Counted from the stretch's first letter, positions 1 through 8,649 are shown. The stretch: 34,828 nt of DNA from Alistipes sp. CHKCI003 (GCF_900021155.1 NZ_FCNT01000004.1:1-34828), one strand, 5' to 3'. Program-made: numbers and translations. Notes: generated from the sequence alone by a model not told the origin.

Positions 1-94
1 ATCCGGCGGTAAGCGGATGTCGGAAGGAGGGGGCGCTGCGGGGAGACGGCCGGAATGTCGAGCCGGCGGATGCGGGGCGCCGGGGTGTCGGGAT

Positions 95-1015
95 TCAGCC
101 TGCCGGAGGGGGTGCCTCCCTGTCATGGTCGCTGTCGTCGCGCCGCAGGAGGACGAGGCTTACGGCCCCGAGGATCAGGACGATGCCGACGGCGCCCGAG
201 AGCGTGAAGGGCTCGCCGAAGACGCGGATGCCGATCGCCACGGCCGTCAGCGGTTCGAGCGCTCCGAAGAACGAGGTCAGCGTGGGGCCGATGCGTTTGA
301 TGGCCCACACGAGCGTGATGTTCGACACGGCTGTGGCCGGAAGCGCCAGTCCGAGCACGTAGAGCCACGTGTGCGGATCGTCGATGAACCGCACGCCGCC
401 CGTGAGCCAGCCGCCCGCGAGGAAGAGGAGGGCGCCGAAGCCCATGACGTAGCAGGTGAGAGCCGTGGAGTCGATGCGTGCGGCCCGCGTGTTCTTCACG
501 CCGACCATGTAGCCGCCGTAGGTCAGTACCGACATACAGGCCGCGGCGGTTCCGAGCGCCGGGTCGCCGGCGCCCGTTCCGCTGCCTCCTGCCGAGAGAA
601 GCGCCGCGCCCGCGATCGAGACGGCGATGGCCGCGAGGGTCCCGAGCGAACGCCGTTCGCGGAAGAAGAGCATCATGGCCGCGGCGACGGCGAGCGGATA
701 CATGAAGTGGATGGTCGACGCGGCGCCGCTGGCGATGTTGGCGTAGGCGGTAACCAGACAGAACGAGGTGGCGGCACGCAGGAGCCCGAGGCACGCGACG
801 ACCCCGAAGTCGCGGCCCGAGAGGCGGAACGAACGGCCCGTGGCGAGGCCGGCGGCGATGAGGAACAGGGCCGCGATGCCCCAGCGGTAGCTCAGCACCT
901 CGAAGGGCGAGAGACCGGCGGCGAGCAGCCCCAGCGTGAAGAAGGGGGCCAGTCCGAACGTGGCGGACGAGGCGACGGCGCTGGCGATGCCGATGATGCG
1001 GTTTCCTGTGTGCAT
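95..1015 (-). CDS. EamA/DMT-superfamily membrane transporter
   Basis: A 306-residue, almost entirely hydrophobic protein with about ten predicted membrane segments in two homologous halves, the usual size and layout of EamA-family inner-membrane permeases that export metabolites or amino acids. The start chosen is the ATG whose product begins MHTGNRIIGIASAV; the longer upstream open frame is arginine/proline-rich and not protein-like. Family features seen are the early 'FGLAPFFTLGLL' segment and, in the second half, 'ALEPLTAVAIGIRVFGEPFTLSG', the typical EamA C-terminal motif (E-P-hydrophobic-G-E). A perfect TATCTTTG -7 element lies 43 bp upstream. The gene is divergent from the hydrolase at 1289. 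The substrate cannot be told from sequence. Confidence 0.88.
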   Translation of the reverse strand: MHTGNRIIGIASAVASSATFGLAPFFTLGLLAAGLSPFEVLSYRWGIAALFLIAAGLATGRSFRLSGRDFGVVACLGLLRAATSFCLVTAYANIASGAASTIHFMYPLAVAAAMMLFFRERRSLGTLAAIAVSIAGAALLSAGGSGTGAGDPALGTAAACMSVLTYGGYMVGVKNTRAARIDSTALTCYVMGFGALLFLAGGWLTGGVRFIDDPHTWLYVLGLALPATAVSNITLVWAIKRIGPTLTSFFGALEPLTAVAIGIRVFGEPFTLSGAVGIVLILGAVSLVLLRRDDSDHDREAPPPAG

Positions 1016-1057
1016 GCGCGGGACGTGAAGGTGAGGATTCGCCGGATTTCCGGCCTG

Positions 1058-1065
1058 CAAAGATA
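1058..1065 (-). promoter_or_regulatory. Bacteroidetes -7 promoter element (TATCTTTG)
   Basis: An exact match to TAnnTTTG on the minus strand, 43 bp before the transporter start. I see no TTG at the -33 spacing, so only the -7 half is supported. Confidence 0.5.
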
Positions 1066-1288
1066 ATGTTTTTCGGCGGACGCTGCGTCGGCGGGCGGCG
1101 ATTTTCGAAGGGGCGCCGCAGCGTTTTCGGCAGAAGTGCGGGGTGCCTCTCTCTGCGGCGGAGGCAGGCGCCGGCCGGGACGGCCCGGATGCGGGGCGGC
1201 CGGGGCGATCGGGCGGCCGCGCATCGCTTTCACTTGCGGCACGCGGTTTGGGGAGTGCACGAGGCGGTAACGACAATTCGACGAATCC

Positions 1289-2335
1289 ATGAAAAAAACA
1301 CTTCTTCTGGCGGTATGCGGAGCCTGTGCTCTGACCGCCGCTCCGCCCGCCTCGGACGCCTGCACGCGGGCCGTATACCTCGGGCCCGACGGCATGATCC
1401 TGACGGGCCGCACGATGGACTGGCGCGAAGATCCGCGCACCAACCTCTATGTTTTTCCGCGCGGCATCGAGCGGCGGGGCGCCCTCACGGACCGCACGGT
1501 ATTCTGGAAATCGAAGTACGGATCGGTGTCGGCCGCGGGCTACGACATCGGGATCGCCGACGGCATGAACGAGGCGGGACTGGTGGCGAGCCTCTTGTTT
1601 CTGCCCGAATCGGACTATACGCGCCCGAACGATACGCGCCCCGTGATGGGGCTGAGCATCTGGACGCAGTACGTGCTCGACAACTTCGCTACGGTGCCGG
1701 AGGTGGTGGCCGAACTGCGCAAGGAGCGTTTCCGCATCGACGCGCCCGACCTGCCCAACGGCGTGGCGTCGCGGCTGCACCTCGCCGTTACGGACGCATC
1801 GGGCGATACGGCCGTGTTCGAGTACGTCGGCGGAGAGCTCCGGATTTACGAAGGCCGGCAGTATCAGGTGCTTACCAACTCCCCGACCTACGACTTGCAG
1901 CTGGCCGTGAACGACTATTGGCGCGAAATCGGAGGCACGGTGATGCTGCCGGGCACCAACCGTTCGTCGGACCGCTTCGTGCGCGCTTCGTTCTACATCA
2001 ACGCCGTGGAGCAGAGCGCCGATCCGAAGATCGCCGTGCCGGCCGTATTCAGCGTGATGCGCAACGTGTCGGTGCCGTACGGGATCACCACGCCCGACAA
2101 ACCCAACATCGCGTCGACGCGCTGGCGTTCGGTCTGCGACCAGAAACGGAAGATCTACTACTTCGAGCCGACGCTCGAAACGGAGATTTTCTGGGTCGAT
2201 CTTTCGACGGTCGATTTCCGGGAGGGGGCGCCCGAAATGAAACTCCCGCTCACGGGAGACGAACGCTACTCGGGCAATGCGGCCTCCGAGTTCCGCCCGA
2301 CGGACCGGCCGTTCGCATTCCTGTTCGGCGTCTGA
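1289..2335 (+). CDS. secreted choloylglycine hydrolase family (linear amide C-N hydrolase; bile salt hydrolase-like)
   Basis: A 348-residue Ntn-hydrolase with a signal peptide (MKKTLLLAVC..., cut near SDA|C). Removal of the signal would expose Cys25 as the N-terminal nucleophile (DACTRAVY). Family catalytic positions are present at the right spacing: Arg41 and Asp44 in GRTMDW (+16 and +19 from the Cys, as in characterised bile salt hydrolases), Asn94 (GMNEAG), Asn197 (LTNSP) and Arg278 (STRW). Family members hydrolyse amide bonds of conjugated bile acids or of penicillin V; bile salts are the more likely substrate in a gut Bacteroidales, but this is inference. It should act in the periplasm. 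It stands alone and runs convergently into gpmA, with a strong hairpin terminator between them. Confidence 0.9.
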   Translation: MKKTLLLAVCGACALTAAPPASDACTRAVYLGPDGMILTGRTMDWREDPRTNLYVFPRGIERRGALTDRTVFWKSKYGSVSAAGYDIGIADGMNEAGLVASLLFLPESDYTRPNDTRPVMGLSIWTQYVLDNFATVPEVVAELRKERFRIDAPDLPNGVASRLHLAVTDASGDTAVFEYVGGELRIYEGRQYQVLTNSPTYDLQLAVNDYWREIGGTVMLPGTNRSSDRFVRASFYINAVEQSADPKIAVPAVFSVMRNVSVPYGITTPDKPNIASTRWRSVCDQKRKIYYFEPTLETEIFWVDLSTVDFREGAPEMKLPLTGDERYSGNAASEFRPTDRPFAFLFGV

Positions 2336-2362
2336 CGCCGCCCGGGGCGGACGGACAAGACC

Positions 2363-2399
2363 GAGCGGCCGCGGTGCATCGTCTGCACCGCGGCCGCTC
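2363..2399. terminator. hairpin terminator between convergent genes
   Basis: A perfect 16-bp GC-rich stem (2363-2378 with 2384-2399) with a 5-base loop, lying between the hydrolase stop and the gpmA stop. It is followed on the plus strand by a short pyrimidine/T stretch (tcctttata). It probably serves both genes. Confidence 0.75.
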
Positions 2400-2420
2400 T
2401 CCTTTATACATACTTAACGC

Positions 2421-3182
2421 TTATGGTTTCATCGGGGATTTGCTTTTGCCCTGAGCGGCGACGGCGGCCATTTTGGCTGCGATCCGGGCCGGATCGCCGA
2501 GAAAATAGTCGTCCACGAGGCGCAGGTCGTCGTCGAATTCGAACACATAGGGCACGGCCGTGGGCAGATTGAGGCCCGCGATGTCCTTGTCGGGGATCTG
2601 CTTGAGGTATTTGACGATGCCGCGCAGCGAGTTGCCGTGGGCCACGACCAGCAGGGCGTCGTGCCGCTTGAGCGAGGGGAAGATCGTGCACTCCCAGTAG
2701 GGAAGGGTGCGGGCCACGGTCTGCCGGAGCGATTCGGTGCGGGGCAGATAGGCGTCGGGGACCTCCGCATAGCGGGCGTCGAGCGCCGGATTGCGCGGAT
2801 CGTCCTCTGCGACGGCGTCGGGTGCCGTGTCGTAGCTGCGCCGCCACAGGAGCACCTGCTCCTCGCCGTAGCGGGCCGCCGTCTCGCTCTTGTCGAGTCC
2901 CTGAAGGGCGCCGTAGTGTTTCTCGTTGAGGCGCCATGATTTCTCCACGGGAATCCAGTCTTGGTCGAGCAGGTCGAGTACGCGGTCGAGCGTCTTCACG
3001 GCCCGTTTCAGGTAGGAGGTGTAGGCTTTGCCGAAGGCGAACCCCTTGTCGCGCAGCAGCCGGCCGGCCTCTTCGGCTTCGGCCGCTCCCTGCGGCGTGA
3101 GGTCCACGTCGGTCCATCCCGTAAAACGGTTCTCTTTGTTCCACATGCTCTCGCCGTGGCGGAGCAGTACGATTCGTTTCAT
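2421..3182 (-). CDS. gpmA: 2,3-bisphosphoglycerate-dependent phosphoglycerate mutase
   Basis: A 253-residue cytosolic glycolytic enzyme that interconverts 3- and 2-phosphoglycerate. The histidine phosphatase signature with the phospho-acceptor His is at residues 8-11 (LLRHGES), followed by [12 protein letters not shown] and the YTSYLKRA substrate loop, then the catalytic Glu in [13 protein letters not shown] and the second His in VVAHGNSLR. Length and motifs match the cofactor-dependent GpmA family over its full extent. The ATG start is fixed by the conserved [11 protein letters not shown] beginning. A TTG-N20-GACCTTTG promoter sits about 120 bp upstream. It is convergent with the hydrolase gene and monocistronic. 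Confidence 0.96.
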   Translation of the reverse strand: MKRIVLLRHGESMWNKENRFTGWTDVDLTPQGAAEAEEAGRLLRDKGFAFGKAYTSYLKRAVKTLDRVLDLLDQDWIPVEKSWRLNEKHYGALQGLDKSETAARYGEEQVLLWRRSYDTAPDAVAEDDPRNPALDARYAEVPDAYLPRTESLRQTVARTLPYWECTIFPSLKRHDALLVVAHGNSLRGIVKYLKQIPDKDIAGLNLPTAVPYVFEFDDDLRLVDDYFLGDPARIAAKMAAVAAQGKSKSPMKP

Positions 3183-3300
3183 TGCATTCGGTTTTATCGG
3201 CCGTTTCCGCCCCGGCGGTCTGCGCTGAGGTGCGGATTGCGCCCGGGATGTCGGAAAGGCTCTGTTACCCGAAGGCTCCAAGCAAATTCGGTTCCGTTTG

Positions 3301-3331
3301 CAAAGGTCGTGCTTTCGGCGGATGCGGGCAA
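3301..3331 (-). promoter_or_regulatory. gpmA promoter, Bacteroidetes type
   Basis: On the minus strand TTG (3329-3331), a 20-base spacer, then GACCTTTG (3301-3308), one mismatch from TAnnTTTG. It lies 119 bp upstream of the gpmA ATG, implying a leader of roughly 110 nt. Confidence 0.6.
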
Positions 3332-3699
3332 TACCCAAAAACGGGGATTTTCGCTTCGGGGGCTGCGGTGCTGCGGACCGCCCGGACCTCTCGGGGGCGG
3401 CCGGGCAGGGCCGGGCACGGAGGCCCGCATGGGGTGCGTATTCCGCCCGGAACGGGCGCCGGGGTGGGGCGAGCCGCCCCGGACGGAATCCGCAAAACGG
3501 GACAGGTGCATGCGTCCGCAAACCGCTATCTATGCTGCGAAATGAAAAACAAACCGACGACAACGGACGATTGCGAGCGACGAATCGCGAAGGCCGTCGA
3601 ATCATATTCAATGATATTCCAGTATATTGCTACTCGTTTTTTAATTGAATCTAAAATATTTTTTGTATTTGTTTTGTCGTGAGCCGATGTGGATACATG
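3332..3699. other. gene-free stretch upstream of the decayed maturase
   Basis: No protein-like reading frame on either strand beyond short composition-driven ORFs. Base composition falls sharply from GC-rich (to about 3500) to AT-rich (3600-3690), marking the edge of the accessory region. Confidence 0.5.
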
Positions 3700-3715
3700 C
3701 CCCCCCCCAAAAAAA
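3699..3715 (+). repeat. GC9A7 tract, copy 1
   Basis: G followed by nine C and seven A. It ends seven bases before the ATG at 3723, which opens the maturase remnant, so it occupies the ribosome-binding position. The same 17-mer recurs at 11693-11709 and, inverted, at 34805-34821. Confidence 0.8.
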
Positions 3716-3722
3716 TACCGCT

Positions 3723-5118
3723 ATGGAAAATTCCGCTTTATCTTATTGCAATCCCGCAGGGAGGAATATTCACCTCTTTGCATGCGACATCGGCCGACAC
3801 TGAAGCACATCGAAGGACAAAAAGGGCATATGATCGTAATGCGGCGATGGAAGTCCCCGTATACCTTTATATACGACAGTCAACTTGCGGGAGGGAGCTG
3901 GCTATACGATTCAGATCCTCTGGGAGGGTTGCGAGGGTATCGGATATTTGGAGCTGCTGCAACCGCTCTAACATCCGGCTACTCGTCTTCTTCATCCTTG
4001 GATGAATGAGTTCGGATACGGTGTACAGCTTCGAGCGGAATGACTAAATGGAAGCACAAGTATGGATAATCGGCAAATTTCGAATGACCGGCGTATTACG
4101 CGCGATGAGGTTTTCTCCTTATCGGTCGATCTGCGTCAATCAACCTTCGAGGGTACCGATGCGTGCAACCAGCGATGCAAGTATTGCGGGTACGGCGACT
4201 TATATTTCGGATATGACGAACGCGAAACGAAGTGCATGGCATTCGAACGAGGCCGATTGCTCCCTCGATTATCTCGCGTCTCTGTGGCGCACATATCCTG
4301 CTCGTTCTGCCGTGCCGCGAACCTACCTCAGTTTTTATGGCGGATTTTATGGCGGGGAGCCGCTGATGAACACGGACTTCATCACGCGCATGGTCGATTA
4401 TGCCGGGAAACTCGATGTGCGTAGAAATTTCATCTTTTCGATGACGACCGACGCCATGTTGCTCGATCGCTATACGGACTATCTTGTCGAGAAGCGTTTC
4501 CATCTGTTGATCCGTCTCGACGGTGATAAACACGGGCAAAGTCGCAGGGCAACTCATGACGGGAAGAATTCGTTCGATCGGGTCTGTAAAAACGCAAAGG
4601 ACCTACAGGCGAAATATCCGGACTATTTTACCCGATACGTAGAGTTCGATGCCGTGCTGCATAACCGCAACGGCGTTGCCCGAACCCATGATTTCATCAT
4701 GCGCGAATTCGGGAAGAAACCGACCGTATCGGAATCGAACAATTCGGGAATTCGTCCCGATAAGGTGGAGGAGTTCGGGCAATACATGTCGGCAGATACG
4801 AGTTCACGATATGCTCTTTGGGATTCGCAATACATCGCCGATCACAAAGTATTTCGGAATCGTCGAGCAGCTCGAAACCCGGCATTCGGATTCGCGTTGA
4901 CACGCTTTGGATTCGTGCGCTCTTTTGCATTCGGGAGTTTCACACGCCGGATTTTGTTATCCGTACGATCGATTGTCCGGACATGGAACCGTCTCGCAAT
5001 AAGCCAAGCCGCCCAAGACGCGATTACGGCTGCCGAAAGTTGCGCAACCGAAGATTTCATTCAGCGCATGATCTCCGAATTGCGGAATCCATCGGGGCGA
5101 CGAACCGGCGGTTCATAA
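3723..5118 (+). pseudogene. decayed radical SAM peptide maturase (GG-Bacteroidales type)
   Basis: Coding pieces in different frames together read as a radical SAM maturase. A start at 3723 opens MENSALSYCNPAGRNIHLFACD and stops after 26 codons. A piece near 3800-3900 (LKHIEGQKGH...WKSPYTFIYDS) is in another frame. From 4062 comes TFEGTDACNQRCKYCGYGDL, carrying the CxxxCxxC [4Fe-4S]/SAM motif. The frame then shifts at about 4245-4275, and SLDYLASLWRT...FYGGEPL continues to about 4790 with FSMTTDAMLLDRYTDYLVEK and LLIRLDGD. A 12-bp in-frame tandem duplication gives FYGGFYGGEP at the SAM-binding GGEP motif. After SNNSGIRPDKVEEFG the similarity to the family ends, so the C-terminal cluster-binding half is missing. 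The family assignment rests on remembered family motifs. Loss of function is clear if the sequence is correct. Confidence 0.8.
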
Positions 5119-5383
5119 TCAAAGCGGCGTATTTTCATTCGGATCCGCCGCTTACCCCGTATTCGCACAATAATATTTACAACAGCCGGACCGATATTGC
5201 AGCGTATTGAATTACAGGATCATGCGATCCGATTCTATGACATGGAGCCGGGGTGTCGGAATCGGCCGAATAAGATTCTGACCGCCAGCGCCTAATTTGT
5301 CGGGTATGATACGAGGTTCCACGGACCGATTTGCAAAATCGAACCGTTTGGATTATATTTACACAAACCAAAATATGCTGCCA
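5119..5383. other. gene-free remnant DNA
   Basis: About 265 bases after the maturase remnant with stops in all frames and no recognisable protein segment on either strand. Confidence 0.4.
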
Positions 5384-5718
5384 TGAAAAATCGCTTCGTC
5401 TTATCGCAATCCTTTTGAGCGGATTATCCGCCGCTTTTCATATGCCACCGGCCGACGCCGAACCCCGGCTGAGGTACCGAAACAAGAGACAGCAATATCC
5501 GGGGATGCAGCAAGGTTCGGAGGAAGCGGAACCCGAATAGCGCGAGCGCGTCGTACGATTCGGGGCTGTCTGTAACGGAGGCGTCATTCAATCGTGAGGT
5601 CGGGAGTGCAGCCGTCTGTGTGCGGAACGGAATGGATCCATGTACTGCCCAATGCGGTTGCCGCACGGCATCCGTACCATCGGAGTACATGATAAGGTTC
5701 ATTGATTTTGCATTTTGA
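5384..5718 (+). pseudogene. possible broken small secreted-protein gene
   Basis: The ATG at 5384 is followed by five A and a stop ten codons later. One extra A would give an in-frame signal peptide reading MKKSLRLIAILLSGLSAAFH followed by about 25 polar residues to a stop near 5538. A different frame then stays open to about 5718 (SYDSGLSVTEASFNREVG...). I do not recognise the product. It may be a decayed gene or only chance frames; the signal-peptide-like hydrophobic block is the sole real support. Confidence 0.35.
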
Positions 5719-5752
5719 TTCTGTATAAACCATTTTAATAAACATTTTATTT

Positions 5753-6937
5753 ATGAGCAAGTTCCTATACCCCCTGCTGCTCCTGCAATTCGTCGTGGTT
5801 TCCTGCTCGTCGAACGGACGGACGCCGCCGGCTGCCGACAACACGAATTTGCGCCTCGATCAGGACCGGATCTTTACCCCCGTCGTAATCAACGCAACGG
5901 ATACGCTCGAAATGCTGTTCGATACGGGATGTCTGGTCGGCTGCCTGCTGCCGCAGTCGCTCGCCGAAAATTATGCCGACTCATTGACCGTTACGCAGCC
6001 CGGAACCGTCGTATCGAATATCGTGGTCGAGGATATATCGCTCGGCGGCCGGTCGCTGAACGACAACAGGATTTACCATGCTCCCGACGAAAGTTTTGAC
6101 TTTGTCGGGCCCGTCGACTTGCTATGTACTATTGCTCCGGTGTATGCGACCGAAGAACGGATCTGGTGTTTCGATTTCGACAACCGCATGTTTTCCATTC
6201 GCGAGACGGACACGCTGCCCGAAAATGCCATCGTCTATCCGCTGCTGTTTGCAAAGTATAAGGACCGGAAGATCGCTCCGTTCGTCAATATTCCGATGAC
6301 TTTGTCTTACGGCGACTGCTCTTTGTCTACGGACTACCTTTATATGCTCGATACGGGTACACCGCACGGATTCGCCATTACGGACCCTCCGGCGGAGCTG
6401 GAAGATTTCGTTTCGCGCATTCCCCATTGGAAAATCGAGGATCGTTTTTGTGCGGAGCTTCCCGATCGGCAATTTCTGGATTTCGAAGTCGACATCGATA
6501 TGCCGCCCTTTGTCCTGCCGGACGTGCGCTGTATATTCAATACGCAGAGAAGCTATTCGGACGAATTCCGGAATTATCTTCCCGACACCGGCAAACCGGT
6601 CGTGGGCACACTCGGCATGCGCATACTCAAGCATTTCAATATGATTCTCGATTTCAAAAATGATCGGCTTATCCTCACGCCGGCACAGCGCACCTATCCC
6701 TCCAAACCTGCGAACCGGACGGGATTCTGGTGCGATTCGCAAGGGGTGGTAACGAGAATCCGCACGAACGACGCTGCCTACGGGCAAGGGCTTCGTCTCA
6801 AAGACACCGTTATGACCGTCAATGGCCTCCGGTGGACCGACATCTCCGAGGAGCGGAGGGAAGAGCTGTATTCTACGGAAGAGCGTACCGTCTGGGAGGT
6901 CCGTTCAGCGGAGGGAACCAAAAAGATAATCATCTGA
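5753..6937 (+). CDS. lipoprotein retropepsin-like aspartyl protease with PDZ-like C-terminus
   Basis: A 394-residue protein with a lipoprotein signal (MSKFLYPLLLLQFVVVSCSS, Cys18), so probably membrane-anchored in the periplasm or outer membrane. It has two aspartyl-protease motifs: LFDTGC with Asp57, and YMLDTGT with Asp200. This spacing suggests a two-lobed pepsin-like arrangement in one chain, whereas many bacterial retropepsin-like proteins carry one DTG and dimerise. The segment after GTLGMRILKHFNMILDF resembles the end of the second lobe. Residues from about 325 (GVVTRIRTNDAAYGQGL...DTVMTVNG) look like a PDZ domain. It lies directly upstream of the first precursor cassette and may trim or turn over secreted cores, which is inference. 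The upstream sequence is AT-rich with no clear TAnnTTTG. Confidence 0.75.
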   Translation: MSKFLYPLLLLQFVVVSCSSNGRTPPAADNTNLRLDQDRIFTPVVINATDTLEMLFDTGCLVGCLLPQSLAENYADSLTVTQPGTVVSNIVVEDISLGGRSLNDNRIYHAPDESFDFVGPVDLLCTIAPVYATEERIWCFDFDNRMFSIRETDTLPENAIVYPLLFAKYKDRKIAPFVNIPMTLSYGDCSLSTDYLYMLDTGTPHGFAITDPPAELEDFVSRIPHWKIEDRFCAELPDRQFLDFEVDIDMPPFVLPDVRCIFNTQRSYSDEFRNYLPDTGKPVVGTLGMRILKHFNMILDFKNDRLILTPAQRTYPSKPANRTGFWCDSQGVVTRIRTNDAAYGQGLRLKDTVMTVNGLRWTDISEERREELYSTEERTVWEVRSAEGTKKIII

Positions 6938-6965
6938 AAACGGATTACGGATAACCCGCCGGAGT

Positions 6966-7181
6966 TTCATGCGGCTTTGCCGGCCCGACAAAAAACTTCC
7001 CGCGGGGAAGCGAAACAGAGTGCGACACTCATAAGTTCGACTAAAACACAGAAAGGCAGCAAGAGATGATATAATTCTCCGGATTTCGGGGCAGGATTCG
7101 GAGAACGGCGGATCCGGACACTCCGTCGCAAGACAAAAATCCGATAAAAATCTGTTGTATAAAACCTAAAACACAAGAGCC
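6966..7181 (+). repeat. leader repeat, copy 1 (precursor A1)
   Basis: The first of four related ~200-bp leaders, each ending at a precursor ATG. The best conserved block here is 7021-7058. On the minus strand, the stem CTTCCC/GGGAAG (6996-7001 with 7005-7010) is followed by six T, like an intrinsic terminator. A minus-strand GATTTTTG (7134-7141) lies in the position of a -7 box. This is the most diverged copy, matching its more divergent precursor. Confidence 0.75.
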
Positions 7182-7430
7182 ATGAAATCGCTTAAAGCAA
7201 ATCAAATCGAAAGAAACAACCTTGAGGAAAAGGAAATGCAACACATTACCGGGGGCCAACACGAAGGAATGTGTGGTTGCGGCTGTAGGTTTGAGGGTCT
7301 GGGCGGGTCTTCGTCCATGGACAACGGACTGGCAAATGCCGAGACCGGAATTTGGACCGGGGACAAATTCACAAGCATCCAATCCGTAATCGTCGTAGCT
7401 AAAAGAACGGACAATTTAACCACCAACTAA
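7182..7430 (+). CDS. double-glycine precursor peptide A1 (CGCGC core)
   Basis: An 82-residue peptide with an N-terminal leader MKSLKANQIERNNLEEKEMQ ending HITGG, the pattern cut by C39 peptidase exporters and found in the GG-Bacteroidales precursor family. The core of about 57 residues begins QHEGMCGCGCRFEG, with three cysteines in five residues, and continues Gly/Ser/Asn-rich. No cysteine occurs near the C-terminus, unlike A2-A4. It is preceded by leader repeat 1 and followed by a perfect 11-bp hairpin, then by a GLPGLI gene 56 bp downstream. The modification, if any, is unknown; the maturase remnant upstream is broken. Confidence 0.8.
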   Translation: MKSLKANQIERNNLEEKEMQHITGGQHEGMCGCGCRFEGLGGSSSMDNGLANAETGIWTGDKFTSIQSVIVVAKRTDNLTTN

Positions 7431-7441
7431 TTTTCATCCTG

Positions 7442-7468
7442 CCCTGCGGCTCGGAATGAGCCGCAGGG
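7442..7468 (+). terminator. intercistronic hairpin after A1
   Basis: A perfect 11-bp stem (7442-7452 with 7458-7468) with a GGAAT loop, without a following T run. It sits between precursor A1 and its GLPGLI partner, so it is likelier an mRNA-stabilising or partial-termination element than a full terminator. Confidence 0.65.
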
Positions 7469-7486
7469 TAACAAAAACTTTGACCT

Positions 7487-8422
7487 ATGAGAACTTTCTT
7501 GATATTGTTGTCTGCACTCTCGCTTTCATGGGGGACGGCTTCGGCGCAGCATTATTCTCCGGAAGTCAGAGACCCGGGCGCAAAATATCCGATCGACACC
7601 TGCCGTCTCTGCGTAACCTATGACTTCGCCTATGTGGAAGATACTTTGGATATGAATATCCTGCACGACCGCACGCTGCTCGAAATAGGACCGAGCACGA
7701 GTCGCTATTACAGTCAGTACACCGATCGGATCGACTCGATGGCCTATCTTTATTATGTGGATATTCCGCCGACGGACATTGCCCGTCTGGAGAGTGGCAT
7801 CCCATTGTGGGACTGGATGCAACCCGATGAACAGGCGTGGTATTGCGATGTATATACTTTCCCGAAGGAGAAGAAACGGATGGTCTCCACCCGCTTCCTG
7901 GAGGAAGAATACCGATACGACGAGCCGGTCGAAGCGCTGGACTGGCGGATTACGGAACAGACGGATACGGTCGCGGGGTATCTCTGCCGCAAGGCGGTCG
8001 CGGCCTTTCGCGGACGAACATGGGAGGCATGGTTCGCGCCGGAGATTCCTCAGGCGCACGGACCGTGGAAGCTGGGCGGTCTGCCCGGGCTGATTCTGAA
8101 GGCTGCCGACTCGGAGGGGCTCTTCCGCTGGACGGCGATCGGACTGGAACAACCCGTCGGACGGATGATTCACGACTATGCGGACAAGGCGCTGAACGGT
8201 ACGAACCGCCATGAGCTCATCATTCCGTCGCACAAGAAAGTCAAGTGTTCGCGTAAGGACGTTGACCGTCTGTGGCGCAGGCAGTGGCTTGCCCCGTTGA
8301 CGGTGATGTTTCTGGACGGAGAGGAGCATATCATCTACGACATGAGTACGCAAAAGACGGTCGAGATCGACATCAACTACATCCCCGAAGGCTATTATCC
8401 GAAACTGGAACTGGATATATGA
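7487..8422 (+). CDS. GLPGLI family secreted protein, cassette 1
   Basis: A 311-residue protein with signal peptide MRTFLILLSALSLSWGTASAQ. The family-naming GLPGLI motif is at residues 198-203 in WKLGGLPGLILKA, preceded by the characteristic FRGRTWEAWFAPEIP block and DWRITEQTDTVAGYLC. GLPGLI proteins are Bacteroidetes envelope proteins of unknown biochemical function, commonly next to SusC-like barrels. This is one of three paralogues in the window, each second in a cassette after a GG-leader peptide, which suggests a role tied to the peptide (chaperone, immunity or anchoring; inference). The C-terminus (TVEIDINYIPEGYYPKLELDI) has the usual '...Y.P..LEL' ending. Confidence 0.85.
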   Translation: MRTFLILLSALSLSWGTASAQHYSPEVRDPGAKYPIDTCRLCVTYDFAYVEDTLDMNILHDRTLLEIGPSTSRYYSQYTDRIDSMAYLYYVDIPPTDIARLESGIPLWDWMQPDEQAWYCDVYTFPKEKKRMVSTRFLEEEYRYDEPVEALDWRITEQTDTVAGYLCRKAVAAFRGRTWEAWFAPEIPQAHGPWKLGGLPGLILKAADSEGLFRWTAIGLEQPVGRMIHDYADKALNGTNRHELIIPSHKKVKCSRKDVDRLWRRQWLAPLTVMFLDGEEHIIYDMSTQKTVEIDINYIPEGYYPKLELDI

Positions 8423-8435
8423 ATTTTTTCCGGTT

Positions 8436-8649
8436 CGGACTTGCCATCCGAATACAGAAAAGCCTTCCCACAAGGAAGCAAAACCGAGTGCGACAGCTCA
8501 TAAGTTCAACCAAAACGCAGAAAGGCAGTAAGAGATGATATAATTCTCCGGATTTCGGGGCATGAATCGGGAAACGGCAGTTCAGGGCGCCTGTCGAGAA
8601 GCAAAAGTCCGGACCGAAACAAAATTCAAAACCTACAAAAACTACGACT
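8436..8649 (+). repeat. leader repeat, copy 2 (precursor A2)
   Basis: Related to copies 1, 3 and 4, and closest to copy 3: the stretch from about 8567 to the ATG is roughly 90% identical by eye. The core block is 8489-8527. The minus-strand terminator-like stem is 8462-8479 with a T stretch at 8458-8461. The minus-strand -7-like GACTTTTG is at 8602-8609. Confidence 0.85.

Noticed and set aside
17..1066. 349-aa plus-strand frame opposite the EamA transporter
   Set aside because: Low-complexity R/G/E-rich translation caused by GC-rich codons of the real minus-strand gene; no domain or start signal.
3182..3682. Several overlapping small frames upstream of gpmA
   Set aside because: They overlap the gpmA promoter and leader, are P/G/R-rich and carry no motif.
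4818..5210. 130-aa frame after the maturase remnant
   Set aside because: Serine/arginine-rich with no family match; does not continue the maturase C-terminus.
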